This document shows, in pieces, positions 21,906 to 32,409 of a stretch of DNA of 38,629 bases. Under the pieces are notes generated by a model, which was given only the letters and a program-made list of their open reading frames with translations, ran no database searches and had not been told where the DNA came from. The position numbers and the translations under genes were made by a program. The DNA is taken from NCBI GenBank assembly GCA_010405405.1, contig MU004243.1:1-38629 (forward strand). Direction: 5' to 3'. This DNA comes from Microthyrium microscopicum. Taxonomy: Eukaryota; Ascomycota; Dothideomycetes; Microthyriales; Microthyriaceae. The number at the start of each line of letters is the position of its first letter. Position 1 is the first letter of the stretch.

Positions 21906-24630
21906 AGATATGGTTTCTGCTTTGTAAACAATGTATCTCCAGTAGACGAAGGCGCACGAGGGTAATAAAAGCCCAAAAACTACGTTGAGCACTTGCTAGT
22001 GGCTCTAGCCCCTGAGATAGATCAACGAGAGTTGGAGAACATGAGACGAGAAGCAACAACCGCGACAAGAACGGCGCAGGTAAACAGTATAGCGAAGGTC
22101 ACGATTTGAGAAACAGAAGAATGATGAAATGATGATTAAGAAAGAAGTGTGAGTTGAGCAGCTTGAAGGGTGAAATGAGCTGGGGGCTGAAAATGGCTTG
22201 GTGGACTCGGCCTAGGCCATGCACGTTGTCCACTGCGTTGTGCTTTACACAACTCTCAAACCAAGGAACTCAGCCCAGTCAGCACTGAGCCCGGCCACTA
22301 TTTTGATAGATAGTATTCATAGGACACCGATTACGACATGGAAGAATAGCTGTCGAAAGATGAGGACCACAAGTTGCTCAATTCGGAGCCATGACGGAAG
22401 TTGGAACCGTAAAGCAATTTTTCATCATTAGCAAAATCTCGCTCCTTCATCAAGCCATCCGGAATATGCAGCGTCTGCCAAGATGTAGAGCAAGATATAG
22501 AAGGCAAGGGTGATAATTTGGCAAAATCTTGCACAGTTGCAACACTGCCACAATTCAGTTGCATCCGAAACGCATCTAAAATAGAGACACCAAGAACCAA
22601 TAGAACCTCCAAGGTCCAACCCTACGCCCGACGACCCCGGACAATTGATCATCATTGGCCGCAGAATGGGTTCAGCTGCAGTAACTTCATGTCCGATGGC
22701 ATGCACAAGTGGGCAAGTCAAGCGTGGCTGCTCTGCAAGGAGATAAATGTCCGCAAAGTCTTCTCCATGGAATCTTGGTCGTACGCGTGTTCTTGGTGGC
22801 ACTACTCTCCATATGAAGGACTCTGCCCAGCAGTTGTTGTGAGATTGTCTTGAAAAAGGATGGATTGTGGTTCATGAACTGTTGTAAGAAGTTACGACTT
22901 CAAGTTTGGTTTGATTCGGGACTGAACCATATCCCAGGCGTTCGGTGTCGCCGACCACATGGCATGGAATCTAGCTTACCAGCTGTGCTTATCTAGGTAT
23001 CTACAGGGAGTTGTTTACTTGATTTATGGCTATCAGATGCATTATCATGTTGTACTTGATGTTGGTTAAACTTGGTAATTCCATCGGGCCTTCTAGGTAT
23101 ACTCTTTTATTTGGGCATGCTTGTTACTAGTCTTTGACCTTGTAATGTCAGACACAAGCTTGTATTTTGAAGTACTCTTTGTACATTAGAATCGATAATT
23201 CGCTTGTAGTCAGTCCCCTTCAAGTATTTCCCTGCGAGCGATCATCGCACAAAGTGGAGGTACACATGGTACAGCAACTTGAATTCTCGCTAAATATTCC
23301 ACATTTTGACATGGTTGTCCTAGTTCAGTGTATCAATCTTCTGATATGCATAGTATCGCAATTCCCAATACTCAAATGTTAGAGTTTATTCCAAATGAAT
23401 GATGGTAGACCGCCGTGCAGCACATAGCTTAACCCGGTGTTTTGATATCGGATCGGATGAGACTTGTGTAAATTCCAGCATTTTAGTAACCATTTTCAAG
23501 GCAAGGAACAGAGAAGGATAGCTCAAAAAATCAGAAATGGATTCATTCTGCTAGAAGACTACTTCCAAGTCACCAAAGACTCAAAAACTGCAAGAAAAGA
23601 AATCCCCGACAACCCCGATTGACCCCATGACCTTCTGGTTGCCCTTTCGCCCAAAGAGGAAACTCACGATAGATAATTGAAGCAAAAAATACAACCTTAG
23701 CTCCAACGAGCTAAGATTGTAATAAAAGCGTATTACCGCTTTTTGCTATCTAAGAAGAGTGCGCTAATTAGTCATCCACAATTAAGTGCGGTGGTAGTTA
23801 ATTAGGTAATGTTTTTGCCACTCTGTAATTTTCAGCCACTTGCTGACAAAGAGAGTCGATAAAATCGACTCAATCAATCTGTCAACAGGGCGATGGGGAC
23901 CTGCTTTGTTAGTACGAAAACCATTCCGGTGTTTGAGTATATGTAGTGCAATGTGTACTCCTGTTTCCCAAAAAAAATCCCTCGAACTCAATTTCATGTT
24001 TTCTAGTTATATGTTTGAAAGTAGAATTACATTTGGTATTCACTTTATTCTCCAAAATCTGGCTTCTGAGGCATTGGGTTTAACGTTTATTTCATTCACG
24101 TCTAGTACTGTTAGATCTATAGCGATGAAGTTCTCATTGCACTGCCAACTGTTTACTTCAGCAGAGCACCCTGTCCTTGAATCCAACGAAGCGATATATG
24201 CCTCTTTGGACGTCTGGACTTCTCATGGCTTCCTGGATTTTAGTCTCACGTGAAAATCCTGGTCAGTACTTCGTGAGTTTTGTTGGGTCTAGAGTGGTTT
24301 GGCTGGCACTGTTTTAGTCTAGCCGACTTTATACAATGGAACATCGAGTTCCAGCTGGCTTGATACCCAATTCCCGAAGGGAAGATTGGGGCCATATGGG
24401 TTTCCAGGACCTTTTATTGTCGATAAACTGCAAACTGAACATTCGCATCCGGCTGTTGTGCCAATCCAGGCGGAAAAGATGAGGCGGGCTTGACCGCATA
24501 TGGTGTGTATTGGTCATTGGAGCCGCTTGTTGTAGCTATGGTGGAAGCAAAATCCAGATTAATGAATCCCAGTGGCCATGGGAGTGTTGATGCTGAAAGA
24601 CGTCAATCATATTGACACTGCGACAATCTT
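21906..24630. other. 2.7-kb gene-poor stretch
   Basis: No gene is supported. The first 300 bp should hold the surface-protein promoter. Open frames near 22331-22875 on both strands lack usable ATG starts or known motifs. The frame at 23840-24253 begins at TTG and is also unsupported. A hairpin cluster lies at 23691-23890. Composition is normal, with no RIP signature, so this is not part of the flanking AT-rich blocks. Confidence 0.5.
23691..23890. repeat. Cluster of hairpins, possible transposon-end remnant
   Basis: Four inverted repeats follow in 200 bp. (1) 23691-23703 pairs with 23708-23720 (loop CAAC, one C:A mismatch). (2) AAAAGCG at 23724-23730 pairs with CGCTTTT at 23737-23743. (3) CTAATTA at 23764-23770 pairs with TAATTAG at 23799-23805. 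(4) GAGTCGAT at 23853-23860 pairs with ATCGACTC at 23864-23871, inside a longer imperfect TTGCTGACA / TGTCAACA arm. On the minus strand, AGTGGCAAAAACATTACC (from 23823 downward) looks like the kind of end seen in Fot1/pogo elements, but no second end or transposase was found. Confidence 0.45.
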
Positions 24631-25278
24631 TCAAGTTTGGTCAAGCTTCCGTTTTGACTTTTTCGTAAATCGTTTTTGGCTGTACTCCTCGAAAGTAATT
24701 CCTTTTGCTTCTGCCTTCGCAGCGTATTTCATTCTTTTCTTGTCGCTAAGTGTTTTGGCCTTCATGCGTAGCTCAACAATCTCCTCGGCAGATTCAACCG
24801 TCTTCTGAGCCTTCCGAGATTTTCTGCGTTTGGTTTTCACGACTTCCTCGTCCTTGCTAAATGTCGAATCCTCCGAGTTTCCAACTATTGAATCACTTCG
24901 CTCCTTTCCAGCCTCCCTATCCTTCTTCCTCCTTTTAACCTTCCTTTCATCATGACCATCCTCCTCATCGAAAGTCGACCCAAGAACCTCGCCTCTCGTA
25001 AAATGCCCATACAGTCCACCCTTCTTCACACCCACAGCCTTCACGCTCTCCAACATGCCCCCATCACCACTCCCATCATTCATACCACGTAATGCCGCAT
25101 CAAATGCGCGAAGCCACCACTGATCTGCTTGTCGCTCCGCCTGGCGCTTGGAGCCGAGACCGCGTGCATCGGTTTTGTGGGAGACGAGGAGTGGGCGCGC
25201 GAGACCACGGTCATGTGTATCGAGGGAGTAGCCTAGACCGCGCCAGCCGTAGGATTTGAGATGGGCGGAGGCGTCCAT
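24631..25278 (-). CDS. TMA23: Tma23-like G-patch ribosome biogenesis protein
   Basis: This is a single exon of 215 residues with its ATG at 25278. The N-terminus matches the Tma23 pattern: SYGWRGLGYSLD, a Gly-rich G-patch-like start, then RGLARPLLVSHKTDARGLGSK and the WWLRAFDAALRGM block. A GGLYGHFTRGEVLGSTF segment follows in the middle. The second half is highly charged (KVKRRKKDREAGKE, VKTKRRKSRKAQK), fitting nucleolar localisation. In yeast, Tma23 is a nucleolar protein needed for small-subunit rRNA processing. The length is similar to the family and the gene is intact. It lies head to tail downstream of the lipin gene, 526 bp away, with no overlap. Confidence 0.85.
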   Translation of the reverse strand: MDASAHLKSYGWRGLGYSLDTHDRGLARPLLVSHKTDARGLGSKRQAERQADQWWLRAFDAALRGMNDGSGDGGMLESVKAVGVKKGGLYGHFTRGEVLGSTFDEEDGHDERKVKRRKKDREAGKERSDSIVGNSEDSTFSKDEEVVKTKRRKSRKAQKTVESAEEIVELRMKAKTLSDKKRMKYAAKAEAKGITFEEYSQKRFTKKSKRKLDQT

Positions 25279-25804
25279 TGGCGAACGAAAGTGGTTGTAT
25301 GGAGAATTTGTGGTGGTGGTGAGGTTGGATTTTTTGGGGAAGATGTTGAAATTTTGGAGGGCTAGTGCATGGTCTGTGCTTTTCGGCGATGAAAGACGAG
25401 TTATTGAGATATATTTTTTAGTTCATAGCATCTATCTTGGAAAATTGGAGACGATGCTGTAGGCAAAGCAAATAAGATGCAAGTGCAATCTTGGACTGGT
25501 TTCTTAGTTTGAAGACCTCAAATAAGCATAATGGGTCTATCGCGAAATAAAGTACCTGGATAGCTTCAGCCTTATTCCAGCCTTGCTGTCACTGGAGTAG
25601 TTCTTCGATAAAGAGACCATCTCCTCGTTTCAATAGACACCAGCTCGTCGGTCTCATCAAAATAAGAAAACTGTTTTCTTCACATAATCAGCCAGGCTTC
25701 ATAAACATCGGTATATTCGACAACATTGAAGATATAAAATCTATCCAGGCGCCCTACAATGCATCGCTCAAACCAAAGCACCAAGAAAAAGGCCCATCTC
25801 TCCA
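25279..25804. other. Intergenic: TMA23 promoter and lipin 3' region
   Basis: No gene is supported. Only the upstream region of TMA23 and the 3' flank of the lipin gene, both on the minus strand, are expected here. Confidence 0.45.
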
Positions 25805-28500
25805 CTACCGATCACCTTGTTCCACCCTCGAAGTCTTGTCTCTCGAAGGCGGCGAATCCGGAGTCGTCACCGAGCGCGCCATAGTAGCTGGCAACCCAGG
25901 CTGCTCCTCCTCCGCCGCCAAGTCAAGCGCTTCCAACTGTCTCGACTCTTCGACAAGAATCTCATCATCATCTCCTCCAGCATCATGGCCTTTTTTGTCG
26001 TCGGGAGCACCCACAGCATGTCTAAATGCAACCTCCTGGCTCTGAGCATCAGTATAACTGTGGCCTTGATCACCGTGGACGAATTCTTCATCGTGGCGTT
26101 GTTGATCGTAGACTTGCTCATCCTCATCGCCTCCTTCATCATCATACTCCGCCTCCGGCTCTTCTACAATTCCCTCAAAGACCCCATCAAGCTCATCCTC
26201 TTCCTCCACAGTTCCTAGCACCACCGCCTCCCGTGTCTCCCCATCCAATGACTCCCTACCAGCCTCGGACATGAAACTCAGTTCCATATCATCCTGTTCC
26301 GTGCCATCCACCGATGGTCTACCGTCATACGTCCCAACCTCTGAAGTCTCCGACTCTGAATCCGAAAAGTCGTTCACGTCCAGCGGTCGATCCCGCCAAT
26401 AATTAAAGTCCGTATATTCCTCACCACCTTCCTTAACCAACATGCCCACCGGTGGAAAGTAATGATCCACCAACTCCCAAATGGAGAGATAGCTAGTTCG
26501 ATAGCTATTCAGAGTCATGAGAAAGAGTGAGATTTCTGCGTGGGAGTTGATGGTAAAGATACGCGTGGCTGGTATACTCACACTCCGATAACTCAGCGCA
26601 TCAGTAAGCCGATTTCCAAAGCCAGCGTAAAACGGCGTTCTTTGGTGAAAGTTCTTTGGGTCGCCGGCGGGCATAGGGTCAAGAAAGAGGTTCATGATGT
26701 CACGAAGACAGGCCATTTTGAAGACTTCGGGTTTGCGTAGATATACTTCTCGTCGGAGCGCGGCCATGGTGCGATCGGGACTGAGGATGACAGGACCTTT
26801 GGGTAATTTGTAGCCTTCTTGGACGACGCCGTTGAGGTAGCCGCGCGTTGTGTCTGCTTGGCCAACCGAGCGGGATGTTAGATACAGGATGTTGTAGCCA
26901 TTGGCGACAATGTCGGTGTAGAGCTTTGCGACTCCGAGATGGGTCCAGTCGCGGCCGATCATGTTCAGAACGTGGCCGAGGGCGTCGGATCTAGGAGAAT
27001 TAGAGGTCTTTCAGGTAAGGATGGGAGAGAAGACTAACTTTGTGATAGTTCCATCGATATCAGATATTACAATTGGGACGTCATGTTTCCAGTAGAATAT
27101 ACGAGCTTGACAGGCAGCCTTATTCACGGTGAAGCTCATATCATTAGGCCCTGGTTTGAGATCAAGAGATTTGAGTTGGTCGTTAGTAAGGCGTAGAGTT
27201 TTGGCATAATTCCTGGCTGGTCGCTTCAAAAATTGTTGCACGTTGGCAGACTCTGGAGAACTTGGACCCGAGAGACCCAGAGCACTATCTGAATCGCTTC
27301 GGAAGTGATCTCTCTGTTTGCCATCAGAATCAGACTCTGATTCACTTTGGCCGTCATCGCTATGATATCCTGGATCGGAGATGGCATCAGTAGATCTCAT
27401 CGCAAGGGGATTGAGAGTTCGCATATTGGCCTTTCGATCAGCGGCTTCTTTAGACTCTTCACTGCTGTAGATCCAGATATTGCCATGCTCATCCGCTCCG
27501 ATTAGAGAACCAATGCCCAAGCTACCCTGTTCGTCTTCGGCGAGAACTTTTCGCGCAATCACCTCTGCTTTCATTGCCTGCTCTTCATCACTTTTATATC
27601 CTGTCATATCCAGCATGAGATCTCCAGATGGTGATATATGGGTCGCAATGTTGGAGGTCCATAGTTTCTTCGAAAGCGCAACGGCTCGAGCATAGGCTTC
27701 ATTAGGAGGATTCGTTTCATCGACTTCAGGAGGAGCATGTAACTCTGGTGGTTGAGAAGCGCCGCGATCAAAGTGTTGCGGTTGTGGAGCGGATAGATTT
27801 TCAGGAAGATTGCGCAATGTCGACCAATCTCCAGATGACGGTCTTCGTAAGTCGGTCAAATGACCTTCGTGTGCATCAGCCGTTCCTATGTCCAAGGTTT
27901 TAGTATAGAGGGTACCACCGTCGCTTGTATGCCCAGTACCGTCAACACTTTTGGGCCGCTCTAATGCGGATCCAAGAAGAACTTGAGATTCTCTTCTCGT
28001 TTGAACGTCTGACTCTAGATTTAAAGGGTCTATGTCGGGTATTTCGCCAGTTGGTGTTGTGTCATTTGGAATCGCGCGAGGACTTGCGACAGGAGAGACG
28101 AGGGGGGAGGTTTGTAAATCGTGAGGTATCGAGTCGGAGGTTTCAAAAACAAAGAAGGCCTCTCCACCTTCTCCAACTTTCATAGGAAACTGTCGGGGTA
28201 TATCATTGACGGTAAAATCGACCTGGAAGCAATTAGGCACTAGTCTGTCGCAGGGAATGTATGGGACGAGTGTACCCTTTTGTCGGTAGGTCGAAGAAGC
28301 TGGAATTTGCCGAATCGGACATGAAAGGGGGAGCAGGCGAGGGTTCCTAAGTAATTAGATAATGTTTAGATGTTGGAGCGAGGCGGCTCACCATCTTCGC
28401 GCTCAACAACAATGACATCAATAGCACCGCTGAGAGTGGCGGGATTGATGGAGTTCCATGCCGTAGACACGGAGCCAGAGATGGAGCGAACGTATTGCAT
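25805..28500 (-). CDS. PAH1: Lipin-type phosphatidate phosphatase (Pah1/Ned1)
   Basis: Minus-strand exons are 28500-28392, 28346-28276, 28222-27039 and 26990-25805, giving 849 residues; introns are 45, 53 and 48 bp. It dephosphorylates phosphatidate to diacylglycerol, using Mg2+, at the ER/nuclear membrane. The N-LIP domain begins MQYVRSISGSVSTAWNSINP (amphipathic helix) and continues FHVRFGKFQLLRP and MKVGEGGEAFFVFE. A long Ser/Asp-rich linker carries likely phosphorylation sites. The C-LIP catalytic domain follows: DIDGT (DxDxT, D448 and D450), then DALGHVLNMIGRDWTH, NGYNILYLTSRSVGQAD, KGPVILSPDR and YAGFGNRLTDA. The DxDxT exon ends just after TITK, and the next exon continues it exactly. 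The C-terminal tail is very acidic, as in yeast Pah1 where it binds the activating phosphatase complex. Yeast Pah1 is 862 residues. Confidence 0.96.
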
Positions 28501-28855
28501 TCCAGCAATTTGTGATGAGCTAGAGGATGCGCAAAAGGAGGTTTGAGGGTGGACTACATAGGAGGGGAGTGTTGATGTTGGGAATAGGGACAGTAGCTTG
28601 GTGTGGAGATGGGTAGAGGAGGTTGAGTTGCCTTAGCTAGCGCAGCTTCAGGCGCACCTTAAGCAGCAGCAGACCAGACCAGGCACAAGACAAGCATCTG
28701 ATCATACATGTGGAATCAGCCGAACCAATCGGAAAACATCTGATAGGTTTAAGTTGATGTAACAAGTAAGCAATTAATATTTATTTTATTCAAGAATTCT
28801 GTTTAGGTGTTTGGAAACCTAACTCATTGTTTCAACGCCAGTAGCATGAAGAGTT
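28501..28855. other. Intergenic: lipin promoter
   Basis: This is the lipin upstream region, also the 3' flank of the minus-strand SnoaL-like gene. A short AGCAGC and GACCAGACC run near 28660-28680 is the only pattern seen; no gene is supported. Confidence 0.45.
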
Positions 28856-29372
28856 CTATTCATCTATGAATGTATACATCTTCTGGATCCTGCCCTGAGC
28901 AATCGTTGCAACATCCTCTCCCAAAATATCTCCGAAAGTCCAAAGCAATCGAGCAATTTGAATGTCATTTTCTTCATCATAAGCAAGAATTTGTACCGAC
29001 CCTATATAGCGAGGTAGAGAATTAGCATGTGGGTTCCAGGAAAGTATAGTTTCAATGAGAAACCTACCTCGCACTGAAAAGACCTTTCCTACAAATTTGT
29101 CTAGCAATGTACCAACTAAAATGCTAATGTCGTTGTGATTTTTGAAAACACCGAAGTGGTCAATGAAAAGACAATCTCCATTTGGAGACCACAATCGATG
29201 AAGGCCTTGTAACCGTTTTTCGTGACTTGTTTCGCTAGAAAGTTGTTAACATAAGATTGTTGTGAAAGTTGTACTGCTAAACCTATAGCTTTACAACTGT
29301 ATACTGAACTGACCTAAAAACCAAGACTAAATTGTCCTGAAGGAGCTTGGATACCGCTTGTTCGGATGACAT
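28856..29372 (-). CDS. SnoaL/NTF2-like small protein
   Basis: Minus-strand exons are 29372-29314, 29234-29068 and 29001-28856, giving 123 residues. The sequence pattern (ETSHEKRLQGLHRLW, DCLFIDHFGVFKNHNDIS, GKVFSVRG, ARLLWTFGD, GRIQKMYTFIDE) is that of the fungal SnoaL-like/NTF2-fold group: one alpha+beta barrel of about 120-140 residues. Members include cyclases, isomerases and non-enzymatic binding proteins, so the activity is open. The second intron is 66 bp, divisible by three and stop-free, with GTAGGT, a GCTAAT branch site and TATAG. Retention would add 22 residues inside the barrel. It is divergent from the regulator-like gene at 29696. Confidence 0.75.
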
Positions 29373-29695
29373 GATTGAAGAGAGTAGAGAATGATTTGAA
29401 ATTGCTTTGAGAGAACACTATCAACCGAGCGACTAGCACTTTGTATCTATATAACACTAACGAATAACGATTCTAACGTGGTGGTACGCTAAAGTCCACC
29501 TGCATGGGGTCGAATACTACTCTACTGCGTGCATATCTAGTTCGATCAGTATGCGAGTTCGCTTTATACCTTCTAGCTTTAAATTCCAAATCGTTTGAGC
29601 TGACAAAACTGAAGTCATATCCTGCTTAATCTGACTTTGCTGCATTCCATCAATTGACCACAATTTTGAGCCCCTTCATACAGTATCCCAGCCTG
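29373..29695. promoter_or_regulatory. Divergent promoter, SnoaL-like and regulator-like genes
   Basis: These are 323 bp between two divergent starts. TATATAA lies at 29448-29454 (plus strand), which reads TTATATA on the other strand. No repeat like that of the 16.1-16.7 kb promoter was found. Confidence 0.4.
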
Positions 29696-31261
29696 ATGGT
29701 GAACATGGATGAGGTTAGCCCAGCAGAAGAGGAACAGCCTGAGGCAAACAGCGAAGGATTTCAATTCATAAGTTTCAATGATCCAAAAAACATGAGCAGC
29801 TCTTCATCTCTCTCACTGATTCGTCGACATGCAATGAAGCAAATTGGCAAATCAAGACGCCGCCCAAGAGCGCATCGGAAGCTAGAACTCGTGCTTGATG
29901 CACAAAAGATGCAGACCCACGCCTCACCACATATACCAAAGTCTTGGTGGCTCGGCGCAGGACCAATGGATCCATTTGTCAAGTATCCAATAGATCTTGG
30001 GTCCAAGGAGCGTGAGCTGGTGACGCTAAGTAAGTCATGTTGTCCATCCAACTCGAATATTGCCGTCACAGTCCAGGTACTAACGAACCCCAGTATTCAA
30101 CAAGGAGATTCGTAGTCAGCTAGCTCTAAGAGACGCATGGTTCAGCGTAGGCCTATCAGATACTGCAACATTTTTGCTCGTTCTAGCCAATTCCGCTCTG
30201 GTCATGGACAGTGTTCGACATGGAGGCAGAGACCCAGAAGAGTCGGCTGATGCGTTGCAGTATCAGACACGCGCGATTAGATATACCAATTCGAAGCTTG
30301 GTGGTCTTATTGTGGTACCAACTGATGAAATGATTGGCAATGTCACTGGCTTGATGTGCTATAATGTATGGTGATCCTGGTCCCAATTTGTGGGGATATA
30401 GCTCATATGGGAGTAGGTTATTCTTGGGAAATATGATGCTTGGGTTATGCATCGCAATGGGCTAATCAGTATGGTTCAATTGGTCGGTGGAGTTGAACGT
30501 ATTGCTCTAAATGTACAGCTGCGTCTGACGATAAGTTGGTTTGTTGTCGCCTCCAGCATTTTCATAAAGATGCAACCACCTAACGGAACTTTTGCAGGGT
30601 GGAAATCCAGGGTGCCTTCGCCCTAGATCTTGAATGTGCATTTCCTTTGCCAGCACAGTGGGAGCAGTACTCCCATCCTATAGCGGACCACCAGGAGACA
30701 CTGTTGCCGCTGAAGTTGTGTGAAGCCTGGACTGTGAAATGGCCTCGGAGTCAGGACTGGCTAGATGTGTATCGCGATTTATTCCTCTTTTCACGACAAA
30801 CGTTCTTTGACACTCTCGGAGGCATCCAGTCTCCACATTCTGGAGGCTGGACAAATGCTATCATGCAACGGCTATTGGCAATGCGACCTCTTAGAAATAA
30901 CAGCTCTCCTGGGAGCAACGCGGAAGAAGCATGCAGGGTAGCCTCGCTTATCTACCTCGCTCCAATATGGCGCAAGTTTGGTGTCTTTCCCGTCCGTTCG
31001 ATAGTCTTAGTCAGCAAGCTAAGAAGTCTCTTATCCTCGCATCGCGTCGATTGGACTGGGCTTGAGTCGTTGCATCTGTGGGTGCTGTACATGGGGTATG
31101 TGGAAAGTTCTGGGGAGGACCGGGAATGGTTTGTGAGCGAGCTTGATGCTTGGTCAGTCCGATACGGACTAGAAAGTTGGGACTTGGTACAGCAATGTGT
31201 AAGGACCATCCTGTGGATTGATAATGTCTTTGGAGCGCCAGATAATTTGAAATCTCCTTAG
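29696..31261 (+). CDS. Fungal_trans_2-type regulator-like protein without zinc cluster
   Basis: Exons are 29696-30029, 30094-30365, 30417-30538 and 30598-31261, giving 463 residues. Introns are 64 bp (TACTAAC branch), 51 bp and 59 bp. Upstream of the ATG at 29696 the frame is open but has no ATG. The N-terminus has an acidic stretch, then FQFISFNDPKN and IRRHAMKQIGKSRRRPRAHR, a basic segment common in fungal proteins that resemble transcription factors but lack the Cys6 cluster. No zinc cysteines are present. The rest is helical: VGLSDTATFLLVLANSAL, YTNSKLGG, HRNGLISMVQLVGG and LTISWVEIQGAFALD. These resemble the Fungal_trans_2 (DUF3468) domain. The role may be regulatory, without direct DNA binding. 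The third intron's 5' site is taken as GTTTGT at 30539, because it alone keeps the frame and yields ISWVEIQGA. Confidence 0.78.
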
Positions 31262-31587
31262 ATTGATGCAAGTGGTTTATGTCGGTATGTAGCTTCAGCC
31301 TCGTTCAGCCTTGCCCTGCAGCTGCAATTAGCTGTACATGCAATAGCAAGGATACCACATACCAGATTTGGCTAGGTTAGATAAGTCGGTATAAGTCAGC
31401 ATTGGGTTTACCAATATGCTATTACTCATTGAGAGATGATATGGAAATGTATAAAATGCCATATTCCAGAAAAGTAAATATCCTGTTCAAATAAGGAGCA
31501 AAAGTTGAATTGTGCCCATATTCACCTCGTATACTTGCAGACACTATCCAAAACTTTCTTGACATATTTTGAAACATCTTCATAGAA
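31262..31587. other. Intergenic: promoter of the broken SDR gene
   Basis: No gene is supported. TATAAAA at 31450-31456 lies 132 bp before the SDR ATG. The region has normal composition with no RIP signature. Confidence 0.45.
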
Positions 31588-32299
31588 ATGGATTCCTTGC
31601 CAGAAGACTACTTTGTGACTAGCATGCAGTTTACAAAGCATGTTTACCGCGACACTTACCCATCAATTGATCCAACCTCGCCAGCCTTATCACAGAAAGG
31701 TAAAGTGATCATCATTACTGGTGCAAGCAGAGGGCTTGGAGCAAGGGTATGCCCCCTTACACGTCCGATCTTCCTTCGATTGATAGTGATTAACGATCCA
31801 TAGGCTTTTGTCCCATCATTTGCCAAAGCAGGCGCCAAAGCTATTGTACTTGTGGCACGAGATCCTGAACGCCTGAAGACCGCTGAAGCAGAGTTCAAGT
31901 CCAGCTATCCGAACACACATTTCTTGAGCATTTCCTGTGACGTTTCCGACGAGGAGTCGGTGAAGCACCTCTTTGCAAAGGTGGAAGAGGCATTTGGACA
32001 TGCTAATGTGCTCGTCAACAACGCTGGTGTGCTACAAACTGGTGGCAATGTCAAGGATGTTGAGGGAGCAGCTTGGTGGAAAGAAATGGTAAGTTCAACA
32101 GCCTCTGCCACTCCATCAAAGTCGCTAATAAAAAATAATAGACTCTGAACTCTTACGGCAACTTCCTCGTCACTCAATACTTCCTCAAATCGACGCCAGC
32201 GGACGCCAAAAGTACAATCATCAGCCTCACCACTGGCGCCGCACACCAAGTCTATCCTGGCTTGAGCGCATACGCGCTCTCCAAGCTCGTGGTCCTGTT
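31588..32299 (+). pseudogene. SDR gene truncated by the right repeat block
   Basis: Exons are 31588-31746, 31804-32088 and 32142 to about 32299; introns of 57 and 53 bp are intact. The Rossmann start is TGASRGLG, then VARDPERL, CDVSDEE and VLVNNAGVL. The active-site region has Ser/Thr in SLTTGA and YALSK (Tyr and Lys present). Right after SKLVVL the SDR similarity stops. The frame runs on through unrelated GC-rich and AT-rich DNA to a stop at 32448-32450 (tail SDPNPARPRAPSAGG). The missing third normally holds the substrate loop and the last strands, so the product should be inactive. The exons up to the break show no RIP change, which suggests a recent insertion or little RIP leakage. This SDR differs clearly in sequence from the one at 15410-16147. 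Confidence 0.82.
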
Positions 32300-32409
32300 A
32301 TCTCAGTTCTCAGACCCTAACCCTGCCCGTCCGCGGGCTCCCTCCGCAGGAGGGTCTAAGGCCAACTTGGACCTTTTTAGTGCGACGCGCTTTATAGTTG
32401 TTAGTAAAT
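32300..32409. mobile_element. GC-rich palindromic repeat terminus at the break
   Basis: Directly after the SDR break lies a GC-rich segment with nested inverted repeats: AGACCCT at 32312-32318 with AGGGTCT at 32351-32357; GCCCG-TCCG-CGGGC between them; and CCCTCC-GCA-GGAGGG. CCCTAACCCT (telomere-like, two partial units) is embedded. CpA and TpG are still present here, and RIP signature starts only at about 32410. This is probably the unmutated end of the inserted element. The family is not identified. Confidence 0.55.

Noticed and set aside
22428-22802. 124-codon minus-strand frame with a hydrophobic stretch
   Set aside because: It starts at GTG, has no ATG near the beginning and no known motif; no workable splicing was found.
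23840-24253. 137-codon plus-strand frame next to the hairpin cluster
   Set aside because: It begins at TTG, overlaps hairpin 4 and shows no conserved motif; possibly repeat-derived.
25836-26274. Several 70-130 codon plus-strand frames over the lipin C-terminus
   Set aside because: They are antisense shadows of the acidic low-complexity tail of the lipin protein.
32319-32328. True telomere or interstitial telomere tract
   Set aside because: Only about one and a half CCCTAA-like units are present, too short to call; kept only as a remark on the element end.
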